From Vigna angularis (Eukaryota > Streptophyta > Magnoliopsida > Fabales > Fabaceae), in the NCBI RefSeq assembly GCF_016808095.1, contig NC_068974.1, forward strand, positions 5,146,001 through 5,210,000: a DNA stretch of 64,000 bases, read 5' to 3'. Positions within the stretch are counted from its first letter, which is position 1, and the number at the start of each line of letters is the position of its first letter. A program made the translations under genes and the position numbers. Below, piece after piece: positions 40,740 to 54,026 of the stretch. A model generated the notes under the pieces. It did no database searches. It was not told the DNA's origin and saw nothing but the letters and a program-made list of their open reading frames with translations.

Positions 40740-41509
40740 CGTTAATAGTGTAGAAATAGATTGGCCTTGTTTCCCGACCAAGAGGGAGATGAATTGGTTT
40801 TGTATTATAAAAATTGATCTTTTAAAAACCTTTTGAAAATCTCTGAGTCTTCCTTGAAATACAAGCAAATAAAGAATGTAATAAATGAAAGAGATAAAGA
40901 ATAGAAAGAACCACACTAAGGTTTATACTGGTTCCGCTTCAATGCCTACATCTAGTCTCTTTCAATCAACCTGGGATTGAAAGCACATGCACTATATAGA
41001 TTGAGTTTTACAAGAAGCAATACAAAGACACTCTCTCAATGTATCCTTCTCTCTAAGTCCAAATCTACTGTAGTCAAACACATATATGAAATGCATGACA
41101 AAGCAATATCATACAGTACTAGAGCTAGTAGAAAGTGGCATAACCTCCACTTCGATCTTCTTTTCTTCGATTCATTTTTTTCTTTCCATTTTGGGGTCTA
41201 AACAATTAAAGAAAAAAATAAAAGGCATGGACGTTTCCTTCAAATAATAAAGCTGACAATAAACTCAAGCATATTAAAAAATATGACATGACTAAGATTC
41301 AAATCTACAACAAAAATATTATGAAGATTCAACAAAGGACCTTAAACACAAACAAAATAATACAATAATCAGTTACCTCTACAGACAATATAAACATTAA
41401 TGGAAGACATCAGCAAGGTGGAAGCCAAAGCAGGAAACTCGATGTTCTGCAAAATGGATAGAGTTACGATTGTCATATATCATTCCATTTTCTCGACGGC
41501 AACTGTGAC
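40740..41509. other. Repeat remnant and 3' flank of the L13 gene
   Basis: 40740-41000 resembles retroelement untranslated sequence (AAGGTTTATACTGGTTC) but carries no coding frame. 41300-41509 is probably the 3' UTR of the minus-strand ribosomal protein gene. Confidence 0.35.
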
Positions 41510-44500
41510 CTATTTCTGGAGTTGTATTCTCTTATCCCTTATTGGCAAGTCAATGGGCTTTTGTGCCGCATGTGGATGATCGGGGCCCTTGTAAACCTTC
41601 AGGTGGGTGAATAGTCTCCTGCCAAGCTAAATAAAACAAGCAACCCTTGATTATAGTCGATTCAACGAAAAACTGAGCATTATTTTCACAGAAATAAATA
41701 AATCAAAGAGCATATAGCACATGAAGTTAACCATCCTTAGAAGATAAAATTACCAACGCAAGAGTTTTCCAGTCCTGAAATATAGGAACACCAGAAAAAT
41801 GACTCTTGCGTTGAACAGCGCAAAAAGAAAATCATGTCCCAAAGCATGATCATGAGTATAGTCTGTCCTTCAAAATATCCACGCATTCCTTTCAACACAA
41901 AAATCTTCGGCTAATTTACAATCCTGGGATTCACTTCATTCTTCACCACTAAATTCTTCCATCAATTATGGGGCTGAATCTTACATGTGGAATGTCATGA
42001 AAACTAATCACCCAATTTAGAATTGTTACTATCTCTACAATTACCATACAACAACAAGTCGGTTTAACATTTCTACTTCCGATATGGGCATGTCTTAGAA
42101 AAATATTCAACCACACTTGAACTTACCCTCCCTTTTGGAAGCATGCCCCGAACAGCATGTTCAATAATTCTTTCAGGAATTCTGTTTTGCAGCTGAGCAA
42201 ATGTCTCCACCGTCATACCACCAGGTCTTCCAGAGTGTCTTCTATAAAGCTTTTGAGTCCTCTTTTTCCCAGATACAGCAATCTTTTCAGCATTTACCTT
42301 TCGAGCCCCAAGTTAAATAATAAACAGATTCAGACTTGGTATGGCATCACAAAACTTTATATGTAAGTAGCACATGTCCTTCACTCATCAATAGGAAAAG
42401 AAGAAAATATAATCAGATACATTCTTATTACTTAAACCTTCTCCATAAGGTTCAGGCTGCCTAACACAGACAATCGTGTGAAAAGTGAGAAACCAAGCAG
42501 TAATGTTATCATTAATATAGAATATTTTCATAAAGGAGATCGTGTTTCCTTAATATACCTTTTCATTTTTCTTCTAGAAAAACTGTTTATCAACGAAATT
42601 TGAAAACTGTTCTTGGATCATAAGTTGTCCTCAAGATTATATAATTGAAATCAAACATCAACTGCAATATTGCATAAAAACTGTGTTGAATATAGTGAAA
42701 ACAAAGTATGAGATTAATCTCTCTTGGGTTCAATATACACATAGAGTTTCCTATTTATAATAAAAGAAATATGGACTAAGTCCAAAATATAGATAAGAAA
42801 TAATAACCAACTAACTAAGATAAAAGATAAAGATAATATATCTAACAAACTATTTACAATATAGGGATATTGGAAAATTTAAATGCAGAAGAATCCCTAT
42901 CTTCATATTTACATAATGGAATGATAATTAACTGATTATATAAAAGAATAATGCTTTTGCAGCAATTTAAACAATCCAAAAATCATGTACTCAAACATAA
43001 AATGATTAAGTGCAGCTTAATCAAGATTTTTCCAAATATGATGCAAAAAACAATACATTGATTACAGCTAAAGTTGAGAACCAATATACAAAAAATATAT
43101 AATTTAATTGAAGGTGCTGTCAAATAGAAGATTATTACAGAAATAGAGCTAAAAATGATAACGTTAACTTAATAAAACATGATATCAGTTGCATGTAATT
43201 CATTTTTGTTGTTCCCTACTATTGCGAAAAACCCAAGTCTTGTATCAGTTTTATGCCATAATATAGTGTATAAGTGGAAATTAATGTTATCTTACAAGTT
43301 AGTTTTGTGTAACTATGCTAGGTTCAAATTTGGAGATAAAAGGATGATTTAGTGATAAAGTTGGAAACAAATACTAACTAACATTGCCGATAAAAAAAAA
43401 ATGTTAGGTTCAAATTCAAATCATAAGGCCTACCATTTAAAAGAAAGATAAAAATGTAATAAACTCCTGGCAACTATTGGTCAATTCCAAAAACCCCAAT
43501 GGATGTTTCTCTTTCTCCTTCTGAAATACCAAGTATCCAAGAGACTATACTTACTCCTTCGCAAAATTCCTATTCCAAATCTACAACTTCCCCTCCTAAT
43601 CTTTCTATACATACCCTGTTCTAGCTAATTAACAAAGGGTTTATACAATTGAAGTAGTACTTCCATTGCCACTCACAAACAGACAGGTAGAATGCATAAA
43701 TATAATCATAACTACATGAGAAATAACCTATGCAGAGCTACATACCACAATTACAAATGCACCCATGTCCACACTGGGTGTGTAGGTTGCTAAGTTTTTC
43801 CCTCGGATGTGAATAGCAATTGTAGAAGCTAATCTTCCAAGAACTTTATCTGTAGCGTCAACAACATACCATGTTTTCTCTGTATTTACATGATCTGCAG
43901 CTTTTGGATACCAGCTCTTGTTCCAAATGTCCTGCAATTTATTTTTTGGTTGGGGAGTTCAAATTCACCCAACAAAATAAAAAACATCAATAAAGTTAAA
44001 AATCTTTAAAGACAACAACACGTACAAAAATTGCATTCAGACACTTAAATTTAACATCAGTATTCTTTTGAAATTCATAACAAACACTAGAATCCACCTT
44101 CAAACTAACTTCAATAGAAAAACTGACGTAAAGATTAAAAACCACTTAAAGAATTAAAAAAGAAAATAAAATGAAAACAAAAAGAATAAATGGTCAATTT
44201 AGTTCCTAAAATTGTAATTGACAGTCACATTAATCCTTACTATTAACCAAATCAAAAAATCTCCCCAACTATAACCCACCACTCATTTTAGGTGACTTTA
44301 GTGATAATATTAAAATCTGCTCAGGGACCGAAATGACGATGAGTAATTAATTTAGAGACTTAAATAAAAAAAAAGTTACAATTTAATTAAAACTAAGCAC
44401 TAAATCAACAGAGAAAAATATATAAGAATTTAGTTAAACTTAGCGACTACCTATTAAAGGTATGTTTGGATGAGCTATTCTACCAAAGTTCCTCCAAATA

Positions 44501-44806
44501 AAATGAAATTGACTTCTTCATAAGTTTAAAAAAAAAAAAACAACGGTTGCATTGTACCGGGCCTTTGAATCGGGGTTCGGGCTCGACGCAGGCGAAACGC
44601 GGGTCTTCGACTGGGGCAGGTGTGGTAGATTCCTGTTGACAACGGATACGGGAATTTGAGGGTAAAAGGGTTCGAACAGAAGAAGTTAATGTAAGCTTTG
44701 GAAGTGACAATTGGAAGCCTCCAAAGGAAGATTTTGTAGAGGCTGCGACCACGTTCTTGTGGGAAAGTAACGGAGTTACAGAAGTTGAACCACACAGCAG
44801 CGCCAT
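41510..44806 (-). CDS. RPL13: Plastid 50S ribosomal protein L13 (nuclear-encoded)
   Basis: Four exons on the minus strand: 44806-44558, 43931-43746, 42297-42127 and 41626-41510 (249+186+171+117 nt), in phase, 240 aa. Exon 1 is a Ser/Thr-rich chloroplast transit peptide ([14 protein letters not shown] onward) plus the acidic extension common to the plastid protein. The mature uL13 domain carries [73 protein letters not shown] and RGMLPKGR, ending [20 protein letters not shown]. It binds 23S rRNA early in assembly of the plastid large subunit. The splice sites are GT-AG. Nothing is missing relative to the family as I recall it. Confidence 0.95.
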
Positions 44807-46979
44807 TGTCTCGCTTTATCGCTCTATCTCTTTCGCTATATGGCTTCCTTCAGTGTTTCTTTTGTTTGGATAACGTTTAGCGATTGAGCGATATGGGACT
44901 AGGAGATATAAGTTATTTCTAGGTTAAAATATGTATAGTCAGTTTTTAGTGTAATATACTTTTGGCTTTCATTATTATTACAATTATTCTAGTTACAAAA
45001 TTCGGAGTGAATTACCTTAAACTAAAAATATATTTAAACTTCAAAATTTAATAATAAGATCTTAATTTTAAAATTTAAAAATACGTTTATTTTTTTATAT
45101 TGACTATTTCGAAAGTAAAAATGACTTTGAAAAATTATTTTAATTCATCAAATTTAGAATTTAGGAACTGAAAGATTTTTTTAAAAAATTAAGAGACTGA
45201 ACCTTCCTTTTTAGTTGGAGAGAAAAAAAACTAATTTAACCTCAAATATTTAAGACAAAGTAACAATTAAACGTATGCTTTTTCATTTGTTTCTTCTTAA
45301 AAGTTTGTATTAAGTTTTGTAGTTTGAAATTTGAAATTTTTGTTCTCAATCGAACTTCAACCACTACGAGAATCGTTTATCCTCTTAAATGGGTAAGTTG
45401 AATTTGTTTTATGTTTTATAGTGTTACTAAATTGAAGTCCAACTCTTAGTTGGTTTGGGGGAGAAGATTAAAGCACAAAGATTTATTATACTTTTCTATT
45501 TATTATAAATAATTGGATGTGATATGATTAATTAAAAAGTCATCCCCTGAATATTTTTTACAAGAAAGTTTGTAAATATTTATTAATTTTGATTAAGTGT
45601 TGTTAAACAAGGTAAATACAACTATTTTTCATTTGCAAGATGATAGATTTTAATTATATAAAAAAATGGACAATTAGCACATTGTGATTTCTTTAAATTT
45701 GTTTGGAAGTAAAGTTGTGGAGATCATTCTTTGTAAATATTATGTAAAAAGTTATAGTAACTCAAGTGCTCTACTTTATATTAATATACATATTCTTGAT
45801 TGATAAAAAAAAATTATACGTTGTGTTCTCTTAGGTAATTTGAAAAGTAATGTCTTAGTCAAAGGTACACTTAGTTTTTTAATCTCATGTTGTACTTAAT
45901 GAAATTCTTTATGAAATTATTTTTGTTTTGTAGGAAATGTTTTTGTCTTCACATCTACCAAAAAGATTTTATAAAACTTATGTCAACATTAAATATCTTT
46001 TAAAGATACATGAAAGGTGTTTCATGCCAATGTATATCTTGACACTTTACAATGTTATTTGTCACGTATGATCCTATGCTTTATTCTAGATTAGGGGAAA
46101 TTTCTCTCAGCTAAGTTTGACAAGTCATGTCAATTACCATAATGTTATTTTTTAAAAAATATATAAACATTTAATGTTATGTGATCTGTATGTAATATGC
46201 ATCTTTACATGCTACCTAGATAAAGGAATACTTGAAGATAAAGATTTAAAGTGTGAAGCTTCTCAAGGGAAAAAAAAGGATTTACAAGGGCCAATTTTCA
46301 TAACTTCCTATATAAAGTAGTCTTTCAAAAAGAATAAAAACAAGTGATCAACAGTGTCAAAACGCCATTAATTTTGTTGCTCAAAGCTTCTCTTCCCTTA
46401 ATTTTTACAAGATCATTATTTGTATTCATTTAACTAATTAGAAGAATGTTTTAACATCGAATGTGTGAAAAGCCTTTTCTCTATCTAATAAGCAAAACCT
46501 TCTTGTGATCTATATTATATAGATCACCATTTTTTTCTTTAAAATCATTTATCCAAGAGTGACTTCGTTATAGACAATAATCTAGTCTTAGCTAGAAATG
46601 ATTGTGATTTAAACAATATTCAGGTTATTTAAAAAAGAGTGACAAATTGTTTGTGATATTAAAAAAAATCATTTATCATCATCCCATAAGACAAAACATT
46701 GCAAAAATTTGGAGAATTGCGATACACAATTTAGCCATCACTTTTTGTGGATCCAATTTGTTTTTCACAAAGATCCTTGAAAATATTTTGATGATAAAAG
46801 ATAATCAATTGTATTTCATGTTATAAATTTATTGTTTGAATGTGTGTTAGTCATACATGGAGGAAAATATTTTATCCAAGTTTAAGCAACATAAGTTTTC
46901 ACAACTTTAACAAAGTAACAAATGTTTTTTTAACACATATTAGTTGTTTATTTCTTATAGTAACCGATTACATTTCATC
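44807..46979. other. Intergenic DNA upstream of plastid L13, no gene
   Basis: Contains the minus-strand promoter and 5' UTR close to 44807-44900, then more than 2 kb of AT-rich DNA without a convincing frame on either strand. No terminal repeats or RNA genes recognised. Confidence 0.4.
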
Positions 46980-48563
46980 ATATAGTTATTGTTAGGTAAG
47001 AGTTTGTGTAAGAATGGATAGTGTAAGAATGGGTATAGAGTTTATATAATATTTATGATGAATTTTCCATATGAATGTATTGTATATGTTTTGTTGGGTT
47101 ATCCCAACAAAGAGTTTAATGTTAAGAGAGAAAAAAGTTATGATGCTTAGGGTTTTTCATGCGAATATATGTTGTAAGTGTTGGGTTATTAAGCTCACTT
47201 CTTATGTGGAGAATAGGCCAAATAATGTAGACTATTATGTCTCACTTTGTTTTAGTGGAGATGAATCAGATTATTAGGGCACATTAGAGTAATTTAAAGA
47301 GAGAGAAAAGCCAAGTGAGAGAGAAAGGAAGAGAAGAAGTCATTCCTGCATAACATAAAATTTGCATTGATATTTTCACTAGTACAAAAATTGCGTACAA
47401 CGTTGAATATTTTGGGCTTTTAATGGCGAATTCGTGAACAACGTCATATCCGGAAATGTTAAATTTACGTCGAATTTAAAAAATTTGACGTTAAATTAAT
47501 GTCAAATTTTATTAATATACGACGTTAACTTAACGTCGAATTATGGTAATATTCGACGTTAATCAATTTTTTTTATATTTCTTTTAATTAATTGTGATCC
47601 TTTTTTACAACTCTACGAAACCTGAAAAGCAAAAACACAACAAATTTCAACTTTTGGTATTTTATAAAGCATGAACTATAATAACCAGCAACAAACAAGT
47701 TCAATCAAACAACAACAACAAACAAGTTCAACTAAACAACAACAACAGACAAGTTCAACAAAAAAAATAACAAACAAGTTCAACAAATAAGTTCTTCAAA
47801 ACGAAAACAAAAATGAAAACAAACCTTCAAAAGGTGGGTTCGTCGGAATAAAGTTTCATCACAGTGAAAGAGAAAGCAAAATGCGCCTATGAAGGACAAA
47901 AGCACGAAAATAATCGATTAAAACAAACAAAAATCATACATAAAGTAATTAATTAACATGCATTTGTATCAAATGAAAGAAAGATTAAATGTGATGCTCG
48001 TCAAACTTCGTTCGGGAAAAGTTTGAGAAGAGAAGAGGGAATCACGCGCTAAGATAAAGTGAATGAATTTTCAATCTCGCACTCAAATTTTTATTGAATT
48101 CACTAACCTTTTAACGTCGAATTTAAAAGTCATTCGACGTTTTATATCCTTTTACGTAGAATTACAATTCTAAACGACATTTAATAATTGCATTTATTTA
48201 CAAAAATGTCACCGCTCATTTTTAACGTTCGTTATTTAGTGGTTGGACGTTGAACGCGTGACGTTATACGCTATTTTTGTACTAGTGTTTCATTGTTGTA
48301 AAGTGTTCACCATTGGATTGGGCTGATTTTTGGACAATAGGTACCAAACGTACGGGTCTTCATTTTGAATATTCGGATCGTCAATTAGAGGTATAGTTTG
48401 AGAGAAAACAGCCTCACATTAGTAGCTCTGTTTTGTAGAATTTCATAAAATCTGCATCGATATTTTCGTCGTTATGAAATCATTCACCGTTAGATTAGAC
48501 TGATTTTTGGAAAGTGGGTTCCATACATATGGTTCTTCATTCTAACTGTTCAGATCGTTAACC
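46980..48563. repeat. Dispersed repeat, copy 2 (first part), with tandem segments and a CACTA insertion
   Basis: 46980-47170 matches 31930-32080 of copy 1 (TAGTTATTGTTAGGTAAGAG, TTTTGTTGGGTTATCCCA). From about 47330 a segment of about 170 bp is tandemly repeated: GCATTGATATTTTC (47365), the same in mutated form TGCATCGATATTTTCGTC (48452), and AACAGCCTCACATTAGTAG (48408) against AACAGCCTCACATCAACAA (57714). The 911-bp CACTA element sits in the first unit. Confidence 0.6.
47377..48287. mobile_element. Non-autonomous CACTA element, 911 bp, near-perfect ends
   Basis: The left end starts CACTAGTACAAAAATTGCG at 47377. The right end, complemented, starts CACTAGTACAAAAATAGCG at 48287, with one mismatch in 21 bp. 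The flanking TTT (47374-47376 and 48288-48290) is a 3-bp target duplication. Subterminal motifs ACGTCGAAT and ATTCGACGTT alternate at both ends (47460-47560, 48110-48260). The centre is A-rich with (CAA)-type repeats and has no coding frame. The uninterrupted host sequence is confirmed by the adjacent tandem copy at 48450. Confidence 0.9.
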
Positions 48564-48589
48564 CACTAGTAAAAAAAACACATTTTTGA

Positions 48590-49060
48590 CGCGTCATATA
48601 CGCTTCAGTTTCGACGAAACCGAAACATTTAAAAAGGCGGTGGTAGTTTTGTAAATAGGATGAAGTTATATGCCTCGGTTCTATTCAGAACCGATGCCTA
48701 AGAGCCATACGACATCGGTTGTGTAGGTAACCGAAGTGTAATATCCTGTCCCCCACCCTCCAAGTCATCATACACGCTTTCTAAAACACTGATACTGCTT
48801 CGGGTGGTGTAGAATCGAAGTATGAAACCACTACTGCCTCGGTTAATAGCAAAACCGAGGCATAATGTCCTGAACCCTTTTAGACTTTCCATCTGACATA
48901 GAGATACTACCTCGGTTTTCACGTGAACCAAGTCTGATTGTTTGAGGCAAAATTTCTAATTTTCCATTTTCGGAAGGGAATAGCCAACGGGTGGGCACTT
49001 AACCGATGTGGTCTCGTGCTACTACCTCGGGTTTTGTAGTTAACCGAGGTAATATCATTT
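48590..49060. repeat. 5' subterminal repeat array (CCTCGGTT/AACCGAGG)
   Basis: At least six inverted pairs such as TGCCTCGGTTCTATTCAGAA followed by CCGATGCC, and GCCTCGGTTAATAGCAAAAC followed by CGAGGC. Likely transposition-protein binding sites by analogy with En/Spm. Confidence 0.75.
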
Positions 49061-50694
49061 TTTTTACTGCCAGAAACATAGTAGGTCTCATTTACGCGAA
49101 CATTTCACTTCTCTCCCTCTCGCAAAGCTACTGTTCCCCTTCTCCCTCTCGCGGCTGAGGCTCCTCCCTTCTCCATTTCGCTGCCTCCGGCATCGTCGTG
49201 CAGTGCCGCCATCGTCTCCGCCTATCGTCGCCATGGCCGCTACCGGTTGTTCTCCCTGCCACCGTTTCTGTTGCCAAGAGCGCCGTCGTCCACCGTTGTT
49301 GTCGTCTCCGCCAGTCGCCGACATCGCCAGAAGTGGCTGTTCTCACTGCCACCGGTTTTTCTTTACTTTTTTTTCACCAAAAAGGCAAGAGGAGTTAACC
49401 TTAACTTTATGTTTATTTCTGATATACTCTGTGGTGGTTGTTTAGTTCTTTTATGAAAAAAAGTTTTGGAATCCAAATTGCTTTGAATGGTTTAATGTGG
49501 AAGTCAATTTAACTGTGAAATTCGAAAGTGTTTTATTGTGTATGGTGTTGGTGATGCATGAGTGAATTTAACTGTGAAATAAATAAAGTGATTATTTATT
49601 TTTTTTTTTACAAAAAGGTTAGCAAATAAACACTTTATGTGCTTGAACTCTGAAAATGTTAATGTTATATAAATGGAATGATGAGTATTAATCTAAGTAG
49701 TGGAAGTAAAATATAAGTTTGTGTGGTTGAATTTTGAAAATGTTAATGTCATATAAATGGAATAATGGGATTATAATTATATATAATATAAGTTTGAAAG
49801 TATTAATCTAAGTGTTGGAAGTAAAATATCCTTTGTACTCAACATGAAGTTTAGGAATTTACTCGCTCCATTCTATAAGGTCTTATATGGTTGAATGCCT
49901 CCCTAAGGTCCTTCATGTGCTGGCTAATCAATAGATCTGACCACTGTGTCGTTACTTCTATGCAAACCGAATGATAGTAATTAATGTCTTGTTTATTTTT
50001 TTTAGATATTGTATAGTTGACCGACTTTCATTGTTGATCGGCTTTCACGCTCCCAGGTTCCTATTCTTAATTGTTTCCATTTAATATGAACATGTTATTA
50101 TTTGTTTGAGTGAATATATTGTTTGCTTCAATATATTGTTTGCTTAAATATATTGTATGTTGCGTATGTAATTATTTGTTTGTTTGAATATATATTGTTG
50201 GTGTGCATTAGCCTTAGTTTCCCGTTTGAGATTCAATACAAAAATTACTTACTATCTCTACATTTTTTTGAACAAATGTACTTTTAAAAATGAAGGGAGA
50301 GGAGATAGTAATAATAATTTACAAGTATTGAATCTTAAATTGTCCGGTTGGACAGTTTAAGAAGAGTAATAAATTTTTCATAATTTATTAATACATATAA
50401 ATTTTAATATACATGTCTTAAATTTCATGAAAATTTGCAGTTGTGTTTTGTATTGATCTTTAGGTGCATATTTGATTGTGATTTATAATCACTTTCATTT
50501 CGTGTAACCTGAAGACCAATGTGAAATGCTGGCAAAATTTCGTGAAATTTTTTATATGTTGTTTAAAATTGATATGTTTAATAAAATAAAATAAAGTTAA
50601 TCTTCTTGAATGAGATAAGGTCACACATTGAATACAAACACTATCGAAGTGATCATTCAAGATTATTGAAATTGTGTAAACAATTTCAGTAAAC
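49061..50694. other. Transposase leader region of the CACTA element
   Basis: A GC-rich, CT-repeat stretch (49100-49350) is followed by AT-rich DNA. The leader motif TTGTCCGGTTGGACAGTTT near 50340 is shared with the element at 1-4527. Frames in the GC-rich block exist on both strands but have low-complexity composition. I do not call a gene. Confidence 0.45.
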
Positions 50695-53600
50695 ATGCGT
50701 ACGGATCGAGGGTGGATTAATTTACCACGCATCATCACTGAGTATGAGAGAGGGGTAGACGAATTTATAGAGTTTGCGCAACGTAATGCGAGTACAAGTG
50801 GTGATGATGAAGTCAAGTTCAGATGTCCTTGTGTGAACTGTTTGAATGGGAGGAAGTTGAACGCAACTGATATTAGGGAACATCTTATCTGTGATGGTTT
50901 CATACAAAGTTATACAACATGGATATGGCACGGTGAATTATCAGGCTTTCCAACTGTCTCTCCAACTGAAAATGTATATGATTCCACAATGGATATGTAA
51001 GATCGACCAGAAGAAGACAACTTAGAGGACATGATCCGCGATGTTGGCGCAGAAGCTTTTGCCCAAGCACATGTGTATGAAACGATGTCCACTGATGCGG
51101 AGACTCCTTTGTATGCTGGTTCAACTAAGTTCACACGGTTGTCAGCGATGTTAAGGCTCATGAATTTAAAGGCGACCAATGGATGGACTGATAAGAGTTT
51201 TACAGAATTGTTGTCGTTGTTGAATGAAATGCTGCCAGATGGAAATACGTTACCCACTCGTAATTATGATGCAAAAAAAAATTCTTTGTCCGATGGGTAT
51301 GGAGTATAAACGAATACATGCATGTCCGAATGATTGCATATTATATAGGAATGAGAATGAAGTTTTGATAAAGTGTCCAAAATATGGGTTATCACGATAC
51401 AAGTCAAAAAACAACGGTGAAGATAGTGGTCACATAGAAAAGAATGGTTCTGCTTTGAAAGTAGTTTGGTACCTTCCATTCGTGGCCAAACTTAAGCGTT
51501 TGTTCGCGAATCTCAAAGACGCTAAAAACCTAAGATGGCATGCAGATGAGAGAACAATTGATGGGCTGCTTCGTCATCCAGCTGATTCAAAGCAATGGAA
51601 AAATATTGACCAAGAATTCCCCCAATTTTTTGAAGAATGTAGAAATCTTAGGTTTGGCTTAACTATTGATGGAATGAACCCATTTGGTAATTTAAGTACC
51701 AATCACAGTTGTTGGCCCGTTATATTGATAATTTAACACTTATCTCCTAGATTGTGCATGAAAAGAAAGTACAGGATGTTGTCAATGTTGATATCTGGTC
51801 TAAAGCAGCATGGAAATGACATTGATGTTTATCTCAGGCCATTAGTTGAAGACTTGAAGTTGTTGTGGGTTGATGGGGTTGAAATATTTGATTCCTTTGC
51901 TTCAGAAACTTTCATGATGCATCCATGCTATTTTGCACCATTAATGACTTTCCCAGCTTACGGTAATTTGTCGAGGTACAGTGTGAAGAGTCATAAAGCA
52001 TGTCTTATATGTGAAGAAAACACTACAACTCATCAATTTAAACACGGAAGGAAGACAATGTATATGCGCATCAACGATTTTTACAATCTAATCATCCATA
52101 TCGAAGGTTAAAGAATGCATTCAATGGAGAACAAGAGAAAGACAATGCACCATTTCCAATTACTGGACTTGAAGTTCTTGAAAAAGTTAATAGAGTATAT
52201 CATGTATTTGGGAAAACGTCAAAGAAGTCTTCTGTAACGACCCCTTGGAAGAAGAAATCAATATTTTTTGATCTTCCATATTGGTCAAAGTTAGATGTTA
52301 GACATTGCATAGATGTCATGCATGTAGAGAAAAATGTTTGTGATAGCTTGATTGGTACACTACTAAACATCCAAGGAAAAACAAAAGATGGAGTGAATGC
52401 GCATTTGGATTTGGTTGACATGAAGATCCGAGAAGAGTTGGCACCAAGAGAGATTGGTAAACGTACTTATTTGCCCCCTGCATGTTACACAATGTCCAGA
52501 CAAGAGAAAATAAGTTTTTGTCTTTGTTTAAAGAGTATCAAGGTACCACAAGGATATTCTTCAAATATGAAGAGCTTAGTGTCAATGCAGGACTTAAAAC
52601 TTGTTGGACTGAAGTCTCACGATTGTCACGTCTTAATGCAACAATTGTTACCGGTGGCAATTCGTGGAATTTTGCCCAAAAAAGTTAGGCAGACCATAAC
52701 TCGATTGTGCTCATTTTGCTCGTCAATTTGTAGTAAACTCGTCGATCCTACAAAGTTAGATGAACTTCAAAGCGAAATTATCACCATCTTGTGTCAACTA
52801 GAAATGTTTTTACCTCCATCCTTTTTTGACATCATGGTGCATTTACTTGTTCATTTGGTCAGAAAAATAAAATTGTGTAGACCAGTATACTTAAGATGAA
52901 TATACCCTATTGAGCGTTATATGAAGATTTTGAAAGGGTACGTAAAAAATCAATATCGTCCAGAAGGTTCAATGATTGAAAGATATATTGCTGAAGAAAG
53001 TATTGAGTTTTGATTTGATTATATGACTAAAGCAAATCTGATAGGAGTCCCTTAGACATCATGGTTGAATAGATATTCTACAAGTAAAAGCATCCGAGGT
53101 GTGAATGTGGTGACGAAAAGTCATGAAGAATTGATGCAAGCACATCTGTACATATTAAACAACACAGATGAAGTGATCCCATTTTTTGAAGCACACAAAG
53201 TCGTTGTAAAGGACAAGTATCCAAGACAATTAGAGAAATGACAGTTGATGGAGCATAACAGAACATTCTTGTCCTAGCTCAAATCTGAAGTTTTGAAAGA
53301 ATCACAGTCCTCTGAGACTTTGTTGTGACTAGCAAATGGTTTGAAGTTTGATGTTGTATGTTGTACAGGCTACGAAATTAATAATTGCACATTTTATACA
53401 AAGACTTTGGATGATAAAAGCACAATACAAAATAGTGGCGTCAGTCTAGAAGCTGAGTCGCTACAATTTTCCACATCCAAAGATCAAAATCCTGTAATTA
53501 GATCCATGAGATATTATGGTAGAATTGAAGAGATATGGGAGGTTGATTACACTAAGTTTTGTGTTGCACTCTTCAAATGTAAGTGGGTCGACAATAAGAG

Positions 53601-53904
53601 TGGTGTCAAAATAGATGAATCTGGTATGACGCTTGTTGATTTTTGAAAGGTTGGTTATGGAGACGAATCGTTTATCATGGCATATCAAGCAAGTCAGGTT
53701 TTTTATATCAAAGATCCTGCGTTTGACCATTGGTATGTTGCTCTTCAAGGAAAAAGACAAATTGAAGATAAAGAAGAGAATCTAAGTAATCTTCATATTT
53801 CTGACAACCATCCATTTAAAACGTCAATAAATTTGGATGACGACCCTCTAATTGATGATATACAAGCAATTCGAGAATATCACAATGAGGGAATATACAT
53901 ATGA
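50695..53904 (+). pseudogene. TNP2-type CACTA transposase, inactivated
   Basis: Blocks in order: transposase-associated domain (50695-50960; CPCVNCLNGRK, HLICDGFIQSYTTWIWHGE), Transposase_21 core (51030-52300; GWTDKSFTELLSLLNEMLPD, RIHACPNDCILYRNE, NLRFGLTIDGMNPFGN, LPYWSKLDVRHCIDVMHVEK), DUF4218-like part (52450-52960; VAIRGILPKKVRQTITRLCS, MVHLLVHLVRKIKLC, PIERYMKILKGYVKN) and DUF4216-like tail (53500-53904). Lesions seen: stops at 50998 and 51734, a frame change in the A-run at 51272-51281, another near 52080, stops at 52897, 53011 and 53644. In life such a protein cuts the CACTA termini and needs the element's DNA-binding partner. This copy cannot make it. Confidence 0.85.
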
Positions 53905-54026
53905 CTAATCCATATGATTATGTATGAATTTCATGTTTGTGTAAATATTTATGGCTTTTGTTAAATAATATATGTTATTTTATAAGTGTTTTATTAATCT
54001 TTCATCTTACTTATTGTGACAAATAT

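Noticed and set aside
49088..49445. Several overlapping frames on both strands in the GC-rich CACTA leader
   Set aside because: Low-complexity Arg/Gly/Ala or Ser/Pro translations in all frames; no homology recognised and no conserved counterpart in the element at 1-4527.
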